DNA of 64,000 nucleotides, taken from Kitagawia praeruptora. Lineage: Eukaryota; Streptophyta; Magnoliopsida; Apiales; Apiaceae. Position numbers and translations under genes: made by a program. The stretch is taken from contig CM075354.1 of NCBI GenBank assembly GCA_037693485.1, positions 89,835,001-89,899,000 of the forward strand. Reading direction: 5' to 3'. Below are positions 34,701 to 46,473 of the stretch, piece after piece (position 1 is the stretch's first letter; each line of letters begins with the position of its first letter). The notes below the pieces were generated by a model. It had not been told where the DNA came from. It searched no databases and saw nothing but the letters and a program-made list of their open reading frames with translations.

Positions 34701-36445
34701 CACTAAAGATTTGGAGACACTATTTGTATGGAGAAAAGTGTGAGATTTACACGGATCATAAGAGTCTAAAATATATCTTCACCCAGAAAGAATTGAATAT
34801 GAGGCAGAGACGCTGGTTAAAATTGATCAAGGACTATGACTGTTCGATTAATTACCATCCAGGGAAGGCCAATGTGGTGGCAGACGCACTAAGTAGAAAA
34901 GAAAGACTTAATATGGTAGTATCGTCAAAGGAATTGATCAAAGAAATTGAGAGATTTGATTTGGAGATTAAGATTCCTGTTTAAGCCAATGAGAGAGTAT
35001 ATGAAATTTCCTTACAACCAGAGTTGATCGAAAAGATTCGTCGTTGTCAAGAGAAAATGATGGAAGAAGAGAGGGATCAGTTAACAGGAGAAGAATTTCA
35101 GAGTCCAAAGGATGTTAAAGGAATTAAAAGATTTGCCTCTAGAATTCGGATACCAAATGTTGCAGAACTAAAGGAAGAGATTTTGAGCGAAGCATATAAC
35201 TCGAGGTACTCTATTCATCCTGGAAGCACGAAGATGTATCAGGACATCAAGAAAAACTATTGGTGGCCTAACATGAAAAGAGAAATTACAGACTGGGTAA
35301 GTAAATGTTTAACCTGTCAGAAAGTGAAGGCAGAACATCAACGACTAAGTGGACTTCTACAACCCTTAGAGATACCCGAATGGAAATGGGAGCATATTAC
35401 CATGGATTTTGTCATAGGATTGCCCCGAACTAGAGCTAGCCTTGATGCAATTTAGGTTATTGTTGACCGGCTCACTAAATCTGCGCATTTTCTACCAATT
35501 AGTGATAAGTACTCCGTTGAAAGATTGGTGAACATATACCTAAAGGAAATTGTGGTTCGTCACGGAGTGCCTGTTTCAATTGTATCTGATAGAGATGCCC
35601 GTTTTACTTCTAGATTTTGGAAAAGTTTTCAGGAATGTCTTGGCACGAAGTTAAATTTGAGCACTACATATCATCCACAAACTGACGGACAAAGTGAAAG
35701 GACAATTCAAACAGTTGAGGATATGTTAAGAGCCTGTGCACTGGATTTCAAAGGAAGTTGGGATGATCATTTGCCCCTGGTTGAGTTTGCTTACAATAAT
35801 AGTTACCACTCCAGCATAGGTATGGCACCATATGAAGCATTGTATGGAAGGAAGTGTAGATCACCTCTATACTGGGATGAAGTAGGAGAAAGAAAGATAC
35901 TAGGACCAGAACTACTTCAACAAACCAAGCAGGCAACAGAAGTCATTCGAAAAAGATTAGTTGCAGCTCAAGATCGACAGAGAAAGTATGCAAATCAAAA
36001 AAGAAAAGACGAAGCATTTGAAGTGGGAGATAAAGTGATGCTGAAAGTTTCACCATGGAAGGGAGTAATGAGATTCGGAAAGAAAGGCAAGTTGAGCCCC
36101 ATATATATTGGACCTTTTGAGATTCTCAAGAAGATAGGACCACTAGCTTATCAGTTAGCCCTACCTCCAGACCTTCAGCATATCCATGATGTGTTTCATG
36201 TTTCTGTGTTAAGAGAGTATCATTCTGATTTCAGACATGTTACAACCTATGAACCAGTAGAAATCTGTCCTGATTTGACATACAAAGAACAGCCAGTACA
36301 GATCCTAGACCACAAAGTGCAAGAATTAAGAACTAAGCAAGTGAATTTGGTAAAAGTACTTTGGAGGAATCATCAAGTCGAGGAAGCCACGTGGGAATTA
36401 GAAAGCGAAATGCGGAATAAATATCCTAAATTGTTTAGTGCATAA
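31796..36445 (+). pseudogene. Chromovirus gag-pol, copy 1 (five in-frame stops)
   Basis: One frame of 1550 codons from ATG 31796 to TAA 36443, with no frameshift but stops at 32759 (TAG), 32960 (TGA), 34652 (TAG), 34982 (TAA) and 35453 (TAG). Order: gag capsid ('ANYWWESKRAMEGN'), three zinc-knuckle-like boxes (about 32800-32960), aspartic protease (LIDSGATRSFI, Asp at 33125), reverse transcriptase with FIDD at 34121-34132, RNase H, integrase with HHCC (about 35205-35330) and DDE core (SDRDARFTS; HPQTDGQSERTIQT), and a chromodomain-like end ('VNLVKVLWRNHQVEEATWEL'). In intact relatives the polyprotein copies RNA into DNA and inserts it, the chromodomain steering insertion to heterochromatin. 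None of the stops is shared with copy 2, so decay followed duplication. Confidence 0.92.
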
Positions 36446-36465
36446 TTTTGATTCCGAGGACGGAA

Positions 36466-36484
36466 TCCTATAAGGGGGGAAGAC
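36466..36484 (+). other. Polypurine tract, copy 1
   Basis: AAGGGGGGAAGAC lies directly before LTR 2. The corresponding tract of copy 2 (53563-53582) is AAGGGGGCAAGAC. Confidence 0.8.
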
Positions 36485-38651
36485 TGTAATAACCGCGAAT
36501 TTTCGAATAAAATTTGTACTCGACATTTAAATTTTATTTAAGTGAGATGCACTAATATATTTTAAGTAGTGCATTTTTTATAAATATATAAGTAAATATT
36601 ATATTATATTATAGTTATTTAGATTTATTTGTATTTACTAAATATAGGAAAATAGGATTTTAGTTTTTGGGTTGACATTAATTTAAATCCCAAAATTTAA
36701 TTTAAAGAGCCAAATTATGGCATCGTTTTAATTGACCAGTTGTAGAAAAGCATGTTGATTACGTGTTAAGCAGCTTTGCCTTAATTTGTTGATTGGCTAG
36801 TTGATTAGCCACGTAGCAATTAGGAAGATATTATCTTAGTAACCGGGTTAATTAGAGGGGAAAAAACAACATCACACATCTGTTTTCTTTTTACTCCACC
36901 GATTCTTTTCTAGACCCAACTGTCTCTTTCATATCAACAAACCCGGCCATATACATATATATATACAGGGTATACACTGCAGGTATTGTTTTCTTTGATT
37001 ATTTCTCTTTCTTTTCTCCCTTTTTCTTTTTCCGATTTCGTGGTAATTTAAAGTGTGCGAGCTTGGTTCATACTAGGATAATTAAGATTGTTTGTGTTCA
37101 ATTAGTATTTGTATTGTGTGGTTGATTCATCGCTGTGATGTGGTTGTTGAAGTGGTGATTGGTGGTTGAATCGGAGTTATAAGGGAGAGTGTTGTTGTTG
37201 TTGTTGTCGGAGAAGGGAGGAGTGCAGGGGGCGTGGTCGGAGTAACTACCACCGACGATGGTGGTGGAGGCGTGAGTTAGAAAGAGATAAGAGAGATAAG
37301 AGGGGTTGAGGAGAGGGAGATGCGAGAGAAAGAGAGCGGATAAAGAGAACGGGGAAAGAGGGAGAGATAGAGAACCAGGGAGATGAGGGAGAGGTAGTAT
37401 AAGTGGGGTGTGTGCTGTTGTTGTTGTTGTTATCGGAGAGAACAGAGGAAGAAAGAGAGATCACGGAGAGATTATAGAGAGAGGGAGAGAGAGAAGGGGA
37501 AGAGAACGGAGGGAGAGAGAGAGAGAATGGCGAATAGGAATAATATTAATTTATTTACGAACCCTATTTTCGTGTTAAGCGGGATTTACGGATATTTAAT
37601 ATTATATTATCGGTCCCGGAAGTATTTTATTTTGGCAAATCGCTCACATTTTTCTGGTTGTCATTTTTAGAGCATAATTCTCGAGCCATAGATCGAAGTC
37701 AAGTTCACGGGTAGAGTATAAATTTTATCTGCATTCACTGCACTTCGAGATCGAGGCAAGTTCTTTCTGACCCTCACACCTTTTGAAATATTTCGAGAAA
37801 TGCTGAGATATTATTCTGTTAAGATATGCTCTGAATTGCTAGTTCGTTATAAAATATCCTGTTATTGATTCAGAAAAATTATAGAGATTTTCCCAAAATT
37901 TTGATAAATTCGTAAAATGTACTTAGATTGAAATCTAGGGCATCTTATTGTTCGAGATGACCCCTAAATATTATTCAGTTATAACTACGCTCATATATCG
38001 AGGTAGTTTAGATTTTATTGACTTCAATCGGATCTATTATTCAAATCCGATAAATTTTGTTTCAATGGTCAAATTTGATTCATTGTTCGAATCAAAATAG
38101 ATACAATTAGAATAGTAAATAGGAAAATAGTTATTTATCGGAATTTCCTCTAAAAAAACCTACTCTAGCGTATTTGAAAGTTTTCTTTCTGAGTCGAGTC
38201 GTTCTTATTACTTCAAGACGACTCCACATGATTTATTCTAATCAACAAACCTTACTTGTTCAAGGTTGTTACTTTATTGTCTTTAATTGACATATTGTTT
38301 GTGTCAATATAATAAATTAGTTTCTTTTGAAAATATTGTGACGGCCTATTGTTCCGGTCGGTCTCGTACAAAGTGTAGACTGGAGGTCGGCCAGAATCGA
38401 ATAGGAATCCAAATAAATCAATTTTTATTCGGAGAAATAATCTTGTAATCCACTGGTCAACATGGGAGTGGCCCATGGGTTTTCTTTCAGATCAACACGA
38501 GGAATAAACTCGTGGTATCGAAAGAGAAATATTGACATTTTGGCACAAAAGTTGCCAGGTTGACTTTTCAACCACCTTTTTGCTAGCAAAACGATATAGT
38601 GGTACCTGCGACATAGTAGTGATCGTGCTATGGGGTATCACGGGTGTGCGT
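36485..38651 (+). repeat. Chromovirus LTR 2, left part (interrupted by copia)
   Basis: Begins TGTAATAACCGCGAATTTTC. Compared with LTR 3 it lacks about 412 bp (LTR 3 positions 54635-55046) with the junction at about 37533. At 38647-38651 the copia TSD TGCGT marks the insertion point; the LTR resumes at 46474. Confidence 0.9.
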
Positions 38652-39738
38652 TGTTGGTCCCTTTGGATCATAGTGATATGTGTTTAACTAGTTTAATGAT
38701 TTACCTTAATCGCTACGGCGCAAGCGATTCAAATCCACGATCTTCTATTGTATTCCTTTACTCCCTTGAACGAAGCGTGGCCTTCGATCCTCCAAGGTTT
38801 AGCCTCCAAGCTCTAGAATTCCCAACCCTTATTCTTGGAGGCATAAAGAGTATTTATAGGCTACAATAGGGATCAAGGAGAAAATTAGGTCGGGCCTTCT
38901 AATGATAACTTGGGCCAAGCCCTTTATCATTAATATTAATTAATTCCACTAAATAATTAATATTGCACCACCCACCTAATTCCGGTAATTTATTTAATTA
39001 ATTAAATCGGCTCCTTTATTATTTGCTTATTAAATTCCCCATGTTTAAAATATCGCATGTCCATTAATTAAATAAATTACTGATAATTCATTTAATTAAT
39101 ATCTTTTATCCTTGATTATCCACTCAACCTTTATTTAATTATGCCGGAATAAATTCCACCTGCAGGGTTTCACATAATTAAATCTTTTTGAGCTTTCAAG
39201 GGGACATCATTAACCCGAATATTATCAGGACATGGATTCCTTCAATAAATAATATCCACCATGTATATTATTCCATCACCCAAAATATATTGATATAATT
39301 CAAAAGAATTATTTCATATATAAATCAAAGCATGTAAATAATATACACGTGTCAATTACTATATCCGGATTAAGAACCTAAGCATTAATAATAACATAGA
39401 ATCTTAGTTCTCCTTCTTAATCAGTATAAGGGAACAATTCTAAATTTGATCCTGTTCAATATACACAAAGTATACTAGTATTATTTATTAGTCAATATAA
39501 ACTAATCTAAATAATACTACAGCCATACCAGTGGATTGTCCAACACCACCTGTGCTGTGAACCTTATTATATTATATAAATCGTATTTAACAATCTAATA
39601 TTCTGTATCCCATTTGATACTAGATTGTCCACAATATATAATATTAGACAACATGTAAACATTTAAATGATTCTCAATAAAACCGGGCCAGAAATAAATG
39701 TATATACTTAAAATAAATATTTTCAGTATACCCTAACA
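38652..39738 (-). repeat. Copia 3' LTR (left on the plus strand)
   Basis: 1087 bp. In element sense it starts TGTTAGGGTATACTG and ends GGGACCAACA. Confidence 0.93.
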
Positions 39739-39751
39739 ATCTCCCACTTAT
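39739..39751 (-). other. Copia polypurine tract
   Basis: On the minus strand AAGTGGGAGAT immediately precedes the 3' LTR (TGTTAGGG). This is the standard plant copia tract. Confidence 0.85.
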
Positions 39752-39808
39752 ACTCAAAATATTCTATGAGTATATCAGTGTTTATTTAATCCACTATTAC
39801 ATTGAAAA

Positions 39809-42800
39809 CTATGTGCCCATCCATCTGACTCCTATCGCTTCCACATGCCTGTCAAAAACCTTGGCTGGCAAGCTCTTTGTGAAAGGATCTGCCCGGTTGT
39901 CTTCTGATGATATGTGAGCCACAACTATGTCTCCTCGCTTTACGATTCCTCGTATGAGATGATACTTACGTTCAATATGTTTAGCTGCTTTGTGGTCTCG
40001 TGGTTCTTTTGAATTTGCCACAGCACCAGTGTTGTCACAATACACTTTCAGACTCCTAGGCAAATTAGGTACCACATCTAAGTCCAAAAGGAAGTTCCTG
40101 AACCATACAGCCTCCTTTGCAGCCTCAGAGGCCGCCACGTACTCGGCTTCCATAGTAGAGTCTGCAATGCATTTCTGCTTTACACTCCTCCATATAACGG
40201 CTCCACCTCCCAAAGTAAAAACATATCCTGAGGTTGATTTCCTCTTATCCCTATCTGATTGAAAATCTGAATCAGTATATCCCAAAGGAAATAGATCCGA
40301 GGCCTTGTAAACTAATATATACTCTTTAGTCCTTCGCAGGTACTTGAGTATAGTTTTTACTGCACTCCAATGTTCCTGACCTGGGTTCGACTGATATCTA
40401 CTAACCATGCCTACAGCAAAGCAGATGTCAGGCCTTGTACATAACATAGCATACATTAAGCTTCCACATGCCGAAGCATAAGGAACTGCTTTCATGCTCT
40501 CTATATCCTTAGGTGTCGAAGGACACTGCTCCTTGGATAGAGCAACTCCATGCTTAAAAGGTAGAAAACCTTTCTTAGAGTTCTGCATGTTAAAACGAGC
40601 TAATACTTCATCAATGTAAGGCTCTTGAGATAAAGCCAACATCCTTTTCTTGCGATCCCTTATTACTTTGATCCCAAGGATGTATGCCGCTTCACCTAAG
40701 TCCTTCATTTCAAATTGTTTGAACAACCATGCCTTTACTGATGATAACATCTTAACATTGTTTCCAATGAGTAAAATGTCATCTACATATAGTACTAGAA
40801 AAACCACTGCATTACCCTCACTTCTCTTATACACGCATGACTCGCTTGGACTTTGATCAAATCCATATGACTGGACTGCCTGATCAAAACGAATATTCCA
40901 GTCCCTAGAAGCTTGTTTAAGTCCATAAATAGACCTCTTAAGCTTACAAACCAGATGCTCTTGCCCTTCTTTAATGAATCCTTTTGGTTGTTGCATATAG
41001 ATGGTTTCCTCAAGACTTCCATTAAGGAAAGCTGTCTTGACATCCATTTGCCAAATCTCGTAATCGAGATGAGCTGCTATAGATAAAAGAATCCGGATCG
41101 ACTTAAGCATAACAACTGGCGAAAAGGTTTCCTCATAATCGATTCCTTCTTTCTGAGTATACCCTTTCGCAACAAGTCGTGCTTTCCAGGCTTTCACCTT
41201 CTTGTCAGATCCTCTTTTCTTCTTGTAGATCCACATACTTCCAATGGGTTTTATACCTTTGGGTGGTTCCACGAGCTCCCAAACTTGATTGGAATACATA
41301 GATTCCATCTCAGATTCCATTGCCTTTTGCCAAAGATTTGCATCTTTATCTAGAATTGCCTGTTCGTATGTCCTGGGATCCTCATCATGTTCACCAGAGA
41401 CCAAGTCTGAAGACTCTCCCAAAAACATGAATCTTTCAGGTTGTCGAACAACCCTCCCACTACGACGAGGCACTGGTGCGGTACTAGTGTCAAGTTGTGC
41501 ATTTTCTTGTGGTTGTTCTACTTGTACTATTGGCACTTGGGGATTATCTGTCCCTCCCACTAATTCCTCTAAAACAACACTACTCATGGGTTTGTGGTTC
41601 ATTATATAGTCTTCCTCTAAGAATCTGGCATTGGTGCTAACAATGACATCTCGATCCCTAGGACTATAAAATGAATAACCTTTCGTCCCTATGGGATAGC
41701 CTACAAACAACCTTACTTCTGTGCGAGATTCTAGCTTAGTCGCGTTCTTGTTAAGCACATGTGCTGGACAACCCCAAATCCGAATATGTCTTAGACTTGG
41801 TTTGCTACCAGTCCACAATTCTATTGGAGTCTTGGGAACCGACTTAGAAGGTACCAAGTTCAGAAGGTAAGCCGCTGTTTCTATAGCATATCCCCAGAAC
41901 GACTTAGGTAAATCTGAATAACTCATCATTGATCTAACACTCTCCAAAAGAGTCCGATTCCTTCTCTCTGCTACACCATTCTGCTGAGGTGTGCCAGGTG
42001 CAGACAACTGAGATGTAATCCCATTTTCTGATAAATAGTCCCTAAATTCTCCAAGCAAGTATTCGCCACCACGATCTGATCGTAGTGACTTGATACATTT
42101 TCCAAGATGTCGTTTCTCCGCACTTGCTTTGTACTCTTTGAATTTTTCAAAGCACTCAGACTTGCGGCGCAACAAATAAATGTATCCATATCTAGAATAA
42201 TCGTCAATGAAAGTGACAAAATACTCATAACCTCCTCTTGCTTGGATACTCATAGGACCACATAAATCAGTATGAACCAATTCTAATACTTCTTTGGCTC
42301 TATTCCCTTTTGCTTTAAAAGGCCTATTAGTCATCTTACCTTCCAAGCAAGATTCACAAACTGGAAATGGCTCCACTGCCAACAAGCCTAATGGCCCATC
42401 TACTACCAGTCTTTGAATCCTCCTCAAGTTAATATGACCTAATCTTAAGTGCCAAAGATATGTTTGGTTCAATTCGGAAGGTTTCTTTCTTTTGTTTGAG
42501 CTAGAAAGAATGTTATTAGTTTCCTTTTGTTGCAGCATTGGTTGGATAGGATTAATAATATATAAATTGTCTTGCAATGTACCAGAACATATAACTCGTT
42601 TATTCATCATAATAGAAACATTACGATCCAAACAAACATTATAACCATCCATGGCAAGTTTAGAAACCGAAATCAAATTCCTTCTAAATGAAGGTACATA
42701 AAGACAATTGTTCAAAACCAAAATCCTATCATCGCCAAAAGACAATGTAATTATTCCAACTGCAACTACTGCTACTTTAGTAGCATCTCCCATGAACACA

Positions 42801-43753
42801 TATATCTCGCCATCTCTAAGCATTCTGGTTTGCTGGAACCCCTGCATAGAGTTACAAACATGGTCAGTGGCTCCTGTATCTACACACCAAGTGCTCGTAG
42901 ATATAGCCGCTATATATGTTTCTGTAACTAGAGAAAGAGACATACCAGTATTGTTTGTCTTCTTAGAAAGAGGACAATCCTGTTTCCAGTGACCTGACTG
43001 CTTGCACTTGAAGCACTTGCCCTTAGGCTTTTTCACAGCACCTTGAACTCCCACTGCATTAGCAACCTTTCCAGCTTTATGTGTCTGAACCTTTTTCTTC
43101 TTCTTGCCTTTCGGCTTAGAGGAAGAAGCTTTCTCAGCCACATTCACTTGAACATTCTGCTTAAAGAGTCCTTCAGCTGCCTGAAGTTCTGTCAGAAGTT
43201 CCGCGAGACTATACATCCTTTTGTTCATGGTGTAATTCAAGCGGAACTGCTCAAAACTTTTGGGCAAGCTCATAAGGATGATATCGATCTGGGTTTCCCC
43301 ATCAATATCAGCACCAAGGATCTCCATCTCATTCAGATGAGACATCATCCTGAGAACATGATCCCTTACAGGTGTTCCTTCAGCCATCTGAGTGTTCATT
43401 AAAGCCTTCATTGCTACTTGCCTAGCAGCCCTATTCTGTTCTCCAAAAAGTTCCTTGAGATTAAAGAGCATATCTGAAGCCGTGGCCATAGCCTGATGCT
43501 GATGCTGCAAAACACCCGACATTGCTGCCAGAATGTAACATCGTGACATCTCATCGGCCTTAACCCACCGCTTATAATACTCCTTATCACTTTCAGGAGC
43601 ATCTTCAGCAGGCTGATCTGGCTTGGGTTCATAAGTGCAAAATTTGTACTCCTCAGCAGTCAACACTATGTCCAAATTACGTTTCCATTCAATATAGTTT
43701 GGTCCCGTAAGTTTGTTATCCTTAAGTATGGTGAATAGTGGATTAAAGCCCAT
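39809..43753 (-). CDS. Copia gag-pol polyprotein, intact
   Basis: 1314 aa, a normal length for a single-frame plant copia polyprotein. Order: gag (UBN2-type) about 1-240, CCHC knuckle C247-X2-C250-X4-H255-X4-C260, aspartic protease with D292-T-G, integrase zinc site H435/H440/C466/C469, integrase core D496, D560, E596 (DX35E), reverse transcriptase with D904 and YVDD at 999-1002, and RNase H with D1161, E1204, D1240. The pol order protease-integrase-RT-RNase H defines Ty1/copia. All catalytic residues I can check are present. The polyprotein forms virus-like particles, copies the element's RNA and inserts the DNA. The start is the first ATG of the frame, 1633 bases inside the 5' LTR. Confidence 0.95.
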   Translation of the reverse strand: MGFNPLFTILKDNKLTGPNYIEWKRNLDIVLTAEEYKFCTYEPKPDQPAEDAPESDKEYYKRWVKADEMSRCYILAAMSGVLQHQHQAMATASDMLFNLKELFGEQNRAARQVAMKALMNTQMAEGTPVRDHVLRMMSHLNEMEILGADIDGETQIDIILMSLPKSFEQFRLNYTMNKRMYSLAELLTELQAAEGLFKQNVQVNVAEKASSSKPKGKKKKKVQTHKAGKVANAVGVQGAVKKPKGKCFKCKQSGHWKQDCPLSKKTNNTGMSLSLVTETYIAAISTSTWCVDTGATDHVCNSMQGFQQTRMLRDGEIYVFMGDATKVAVVAVGIITLSFGDDRILVLNNCLYVPSFRRNLISVSKLAMDGYNVCLDRNVSIMMNKRVICSGTLQDNLYIINPIQPMLQQKETNNILSSSNKRKKPSELNQTYLWHLRLGHINLRRIQRLVVDGPLGLLAVEPFPVCESCLEGKMTNRPFKAKGNRAKEVLELVHTDLCGPMSIQARGGYEYFVTFIDDYSRYGYIYLLRRKSECFEKFKEYKASAEKRHLGKCIKSLRSDRGGEYLLGEFRDYLSENGITSQLSAPGTPQQNGVAERRNRTLLESVRSMMSYSDLPKSFWGYAIETAAYLLNLVPSKSVPKTPIELWTGSKPSLRHIRIWGCPAHVLNKNATKLESRTEVRLFVGYPIGTKGYSFYSPRDRDVIVSTNARFLEEDYIMNHKPMSSVVLEELVGGTDNPQVPIVQVEQPQENAQLDTSTAPVPRRSGRVVRQPERFMFLGESSDLVSGEHDEDPRTYEQAILDKDANLWQKAMESEMESMYSNQVWELVEPPKGIKPIGSMWIYKKKRGSDKKVKAWKARLVAKGYTQKEGIDYEETFSPVVMLKSIRILLSIAAHLDYEIWQMDVKTAFLNGSLEETIYMQQPKGFIKEGQEHLVCKLKRSIYGLKQASRDWNIRFDQAVQSYGFDQSPSESCVYKRSEGNAVVFLVLYVDDILLIGNNVKMLSSVKAWLFKQFEMKDLGEAAYILGIKVIRDRKKRMLALSQEPYIDEVLARFNMQNSKKGFLPFKHGVALSKEQCPSTPKDIESMKAVPYASACGSLMYAMLCTRPDICFAVGMVSRYQSNPGQEHWSAVKTILKYLRRTKEYILVYKASDLFPLGYTDSDFQSDRDKRKSTSGYVFTLGGGAVIWRSVKQKCIADSTMEAEYVAASEAAKEAVWFRNFLLDLDVVPNLPRSLKVYCDNTGAVANSKEPRDHKAAKHIERKYHLIRGIVKRGDIVVAHISSEDNRADPFTKSLPAKVFDRHVEAIGVRWMGT

Positions 43754-45370
43754 AATGATCTAATCCTGAGAATCATACATGTAACACATAATCAGAGAGT
43801 TGCACAAATCTTAAAACCTATTGGTTTCCTCTAACAATGCACTAATATTTAAACACCATAAGTATCTGGTACGCCACGATGGGTGACATATATACCACTT
43901 AAATTCGTTTAAATATTACTTTGGTCCTATTACTAAATAATATGCCACGTTAGGGTGGACTATATATTATTTTTCATAGCTAAGTGTATACCATTATCAA
44001 ATCTTAAATTAATAATAATAAGACCGGATGCCACCATTAAATATTTCAAATCAATAATCGATAATAGGATAATTCCCAGATCGGGGGGAGCATTGTCAAG
44101 AGGCGTCACTTAAGACCCCTTTCTAGACAGAATCATCCTTTCTCTCAATATTGAAAATCTATATTCAATCATTGGTACCCTTCTAATTAATCGAATTCTA
44201 TGAAACTTGGTACGCCACGTTGGGTGGCATGTATACCTTTCAATATTCGTAACTAATTTAGGAAGTTTGTCCTAGTAATATCCATAACACTACCTGACAC
44301 CATAAATCATATGCCACGTTAGGGTGGACAATATATAATTTATATTCGTCTTAGTGTTAAATTTAAATACAAACAATAATGGAGACCATGGGATTTAATT
44401 CCTAATTAATTCCCTCACCCACTTAGAATTTTTATTAAAAATTGAGGAATTTTAAAAATTAAATGGGGCCTATGTCGTTCTAATTATGTCTAACATGCAT
44501 TCAAAATACACACATAATTTAACAACATATAACATTTAATTAAAGCAATAAATAGAAAAAACTATGTCCATGTCGTCCTAATTATGTTAACATGCAATTA
44601 TAAATTACACACATAATTAACAACACACATAATAATTTATTTAAAGCAATAATTAAAAAATAAATTACGGAACTAAAAAATTAAAACAATAATTTAATCC
44701 ACTATTATGGCCCCATAAAATTTCTGCACTTCCTGTTGTTGGTGACACGCACTGCAACTGTGGGAAAAGCAAAAAACAGCCTGTCGCGCATTCCCTATAT
44801 GCGTTACTGCCTTTACGCCTGTCCACCTGTTGCGCAGTCAGCCCATGCGTTACACACAGAAGGCCCTGTTTCACTGTAACGCAGGTTAGACATGCGTTAC
44901 AGGGTTTGAACAGAATTTTTCAGCGGACTCCCCTCCTGTTACTGTTCGTTCTCCTTTTTTCACAACAGCAGCTTGGACCCAACAGCAGGTTCATCAAAAT
45001 TTCACAGTGGAACAATTCTTTTCTCCGTTTTGATTTCCGATCGCTCGTAATTGTTACAAAATACCCGGATTTTTACAAAATCCATCAAACAATTACATAA
45101 AAAATAGATCTAATACAAAACTAATTTTGTAAAATCTATTCTAACACGATCATCCTTCGTGTTTACAACCACGATTAACCACGTGGAAACCAAACAAAAT
45201 AACCACGATTAAACCACGTGGGATCCAAACACATAATTAAAATACATGGCCATAATAGTGGATAACAACCTGCAAAAAATTATTACACATGCATACCACT
45301 ATACGTATACAACCAATTTTAATTACGACATGGACGTCATCAAACACAAACACAAGTCCACTAAACCTCA
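43754..45370 (-). other. Long repetitive copia leader
   Basis: About 1.6 kb between primer-binding site and gag ATG has no frame of note. On the plus strand, motif A (ggtacgccacg.tgggtg) occurs at 43868 and 44209 and motif B (atatgccacgttagggtgga) at 43940 and 44309, in the order A-B-A-B. This implies a diverged tandem duplication of about 340-370 bp. A further pair, 'gtcctaattatgttaacatg' type, lies at about 44473 and 44573. ATGCGTTAC occurs three times near 44798-44901. It could contain packaging or translation signals. Confidence 0.6.
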
Positions 45371-45384
45371 GGCTCTTGATGCCA
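45371..45384 (-). other. Copia primer-binding site
   Basis: On the minus strand TGGCATCAAGAGCC lies two bases after the 5' LTR. It resembles the initiator tRNA-Met complement TGGTATCAGAGC with changes. Confidence 0.6.
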
Positions 45385-45386
45385 AT

Positions 45387-46473
45387 TGTTGGTCCCTTTG
45401 GATCATAGTGATATGTGTTTAACTAGTTTAATGATTTACCTTAATCGCTACGGCGCAAGCGATTCAAATCCACGATCTTCTATTGTATTCCTTTACTCCC
45501 TTGAACGAAGCGTGGCCTTCGATCCTCCAAGGTTTAGCCTCCAAGCTCTAGAATTCCCAACCCTTATTCTTGGAGGCATAAAGAGTATTTATAGGCTACA
45601 ATAGGGATCAAGGAGAAAATTAGGTCGGGCCTTCTAATGATAACTTGGGCCAAGCCCTTTATCATTAATATTAATTAATTCCACTAAATAATTAATATTG
45701 CACCACCCACCTAATTCCGGCAATTTATTTAATTAATTAAATCGGCTCCTTTATTATTTGCTTATTAAATTCCCCATGTTTAAAATATCGCATGTCCATT
45801 AATTAAATAAATTACTGATAATTCATTTAATTAATATCTTTTATCCTTGATTATCCACTCAACCTTTATTTAATTATGCCGGAATAAATTCCACCTGCAG
45901 GGTTTCACATAATTAAATCTTTTTGAGCTTTCAAGGGGACATCATTAACCCGAATATTATCAGGACATGGATTCCTTCAATAAATAATATCCACCATGTA
46001 TATTATTCCATCACCCAAAATATATTGATATAATTCAAAAGAATTATTTCATATATAAATCAAAGCATGTAAATAATATACACGTGTCAATTACTATATC
46101 CGGATTAAGAACCTAAGCATTAATAATAACATAGAATCTTAGTTCTCCTTCTTAATCAGTATAAGGGAACAATTCTAAATTTGATCATGTTCAATATACA
46201 CAAAGTATACTAGTATTATTTATTAGTCAATATAAACTAATCTAAATAATACTACAGCCATACCAGTGGATTGTCCAACACCACCTGTGCTGTGAACCTT
46301 ATTATATTATATAAATCGTATTTAACAATCTAATATTCTGTATCCCATTTGATACTAGATTGTCCACAATATATAATATTAGACAACATGTAAACATTTA
46401 AATGATTCTCAATAAAACCGGGCCAGAAATAAATGTATATACTTAAAATAAATATTTTCAGTATACCCTAACA
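45387..46473 (-). repeat. Copia 5' LTR (right on the plus strand)
   Basis: 1087 bp, identical to the other copy except for two substitutions. It should hold the promoter in element sense. Confidence 0.93.

Larger units (their letters stand above)
38652..46473 (-). mobile_element. Young full-length Ty1/copia retrotransposon
   Basis: 7822 bp, flanked by TGCGT (38647-38651 and 46474-46478). The two 1087-bp LTRs (38652-39738 and 45387-46473) differ by eye at only two positions, about 38991 (T/C) and 39446 (C/A). It has a primer-binding site, a polypurine tract and one uninterrupted 1314-aa gag-pol frame, all on the minus strand. It lies inside LTR 2 of the chromovirus array, so it is younger than the array and may still be competent. 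Confidence 0.94.

Noticed and set aside
44798..44901. ATGCGTTAC repeats in the copia leader matching the target site TGCGT
   Set aside because: The target duplication is explained by the chromovirus LTR sequence. Three short matches in the leader are likely coincidence, so no link between leader and target choice is claimed.
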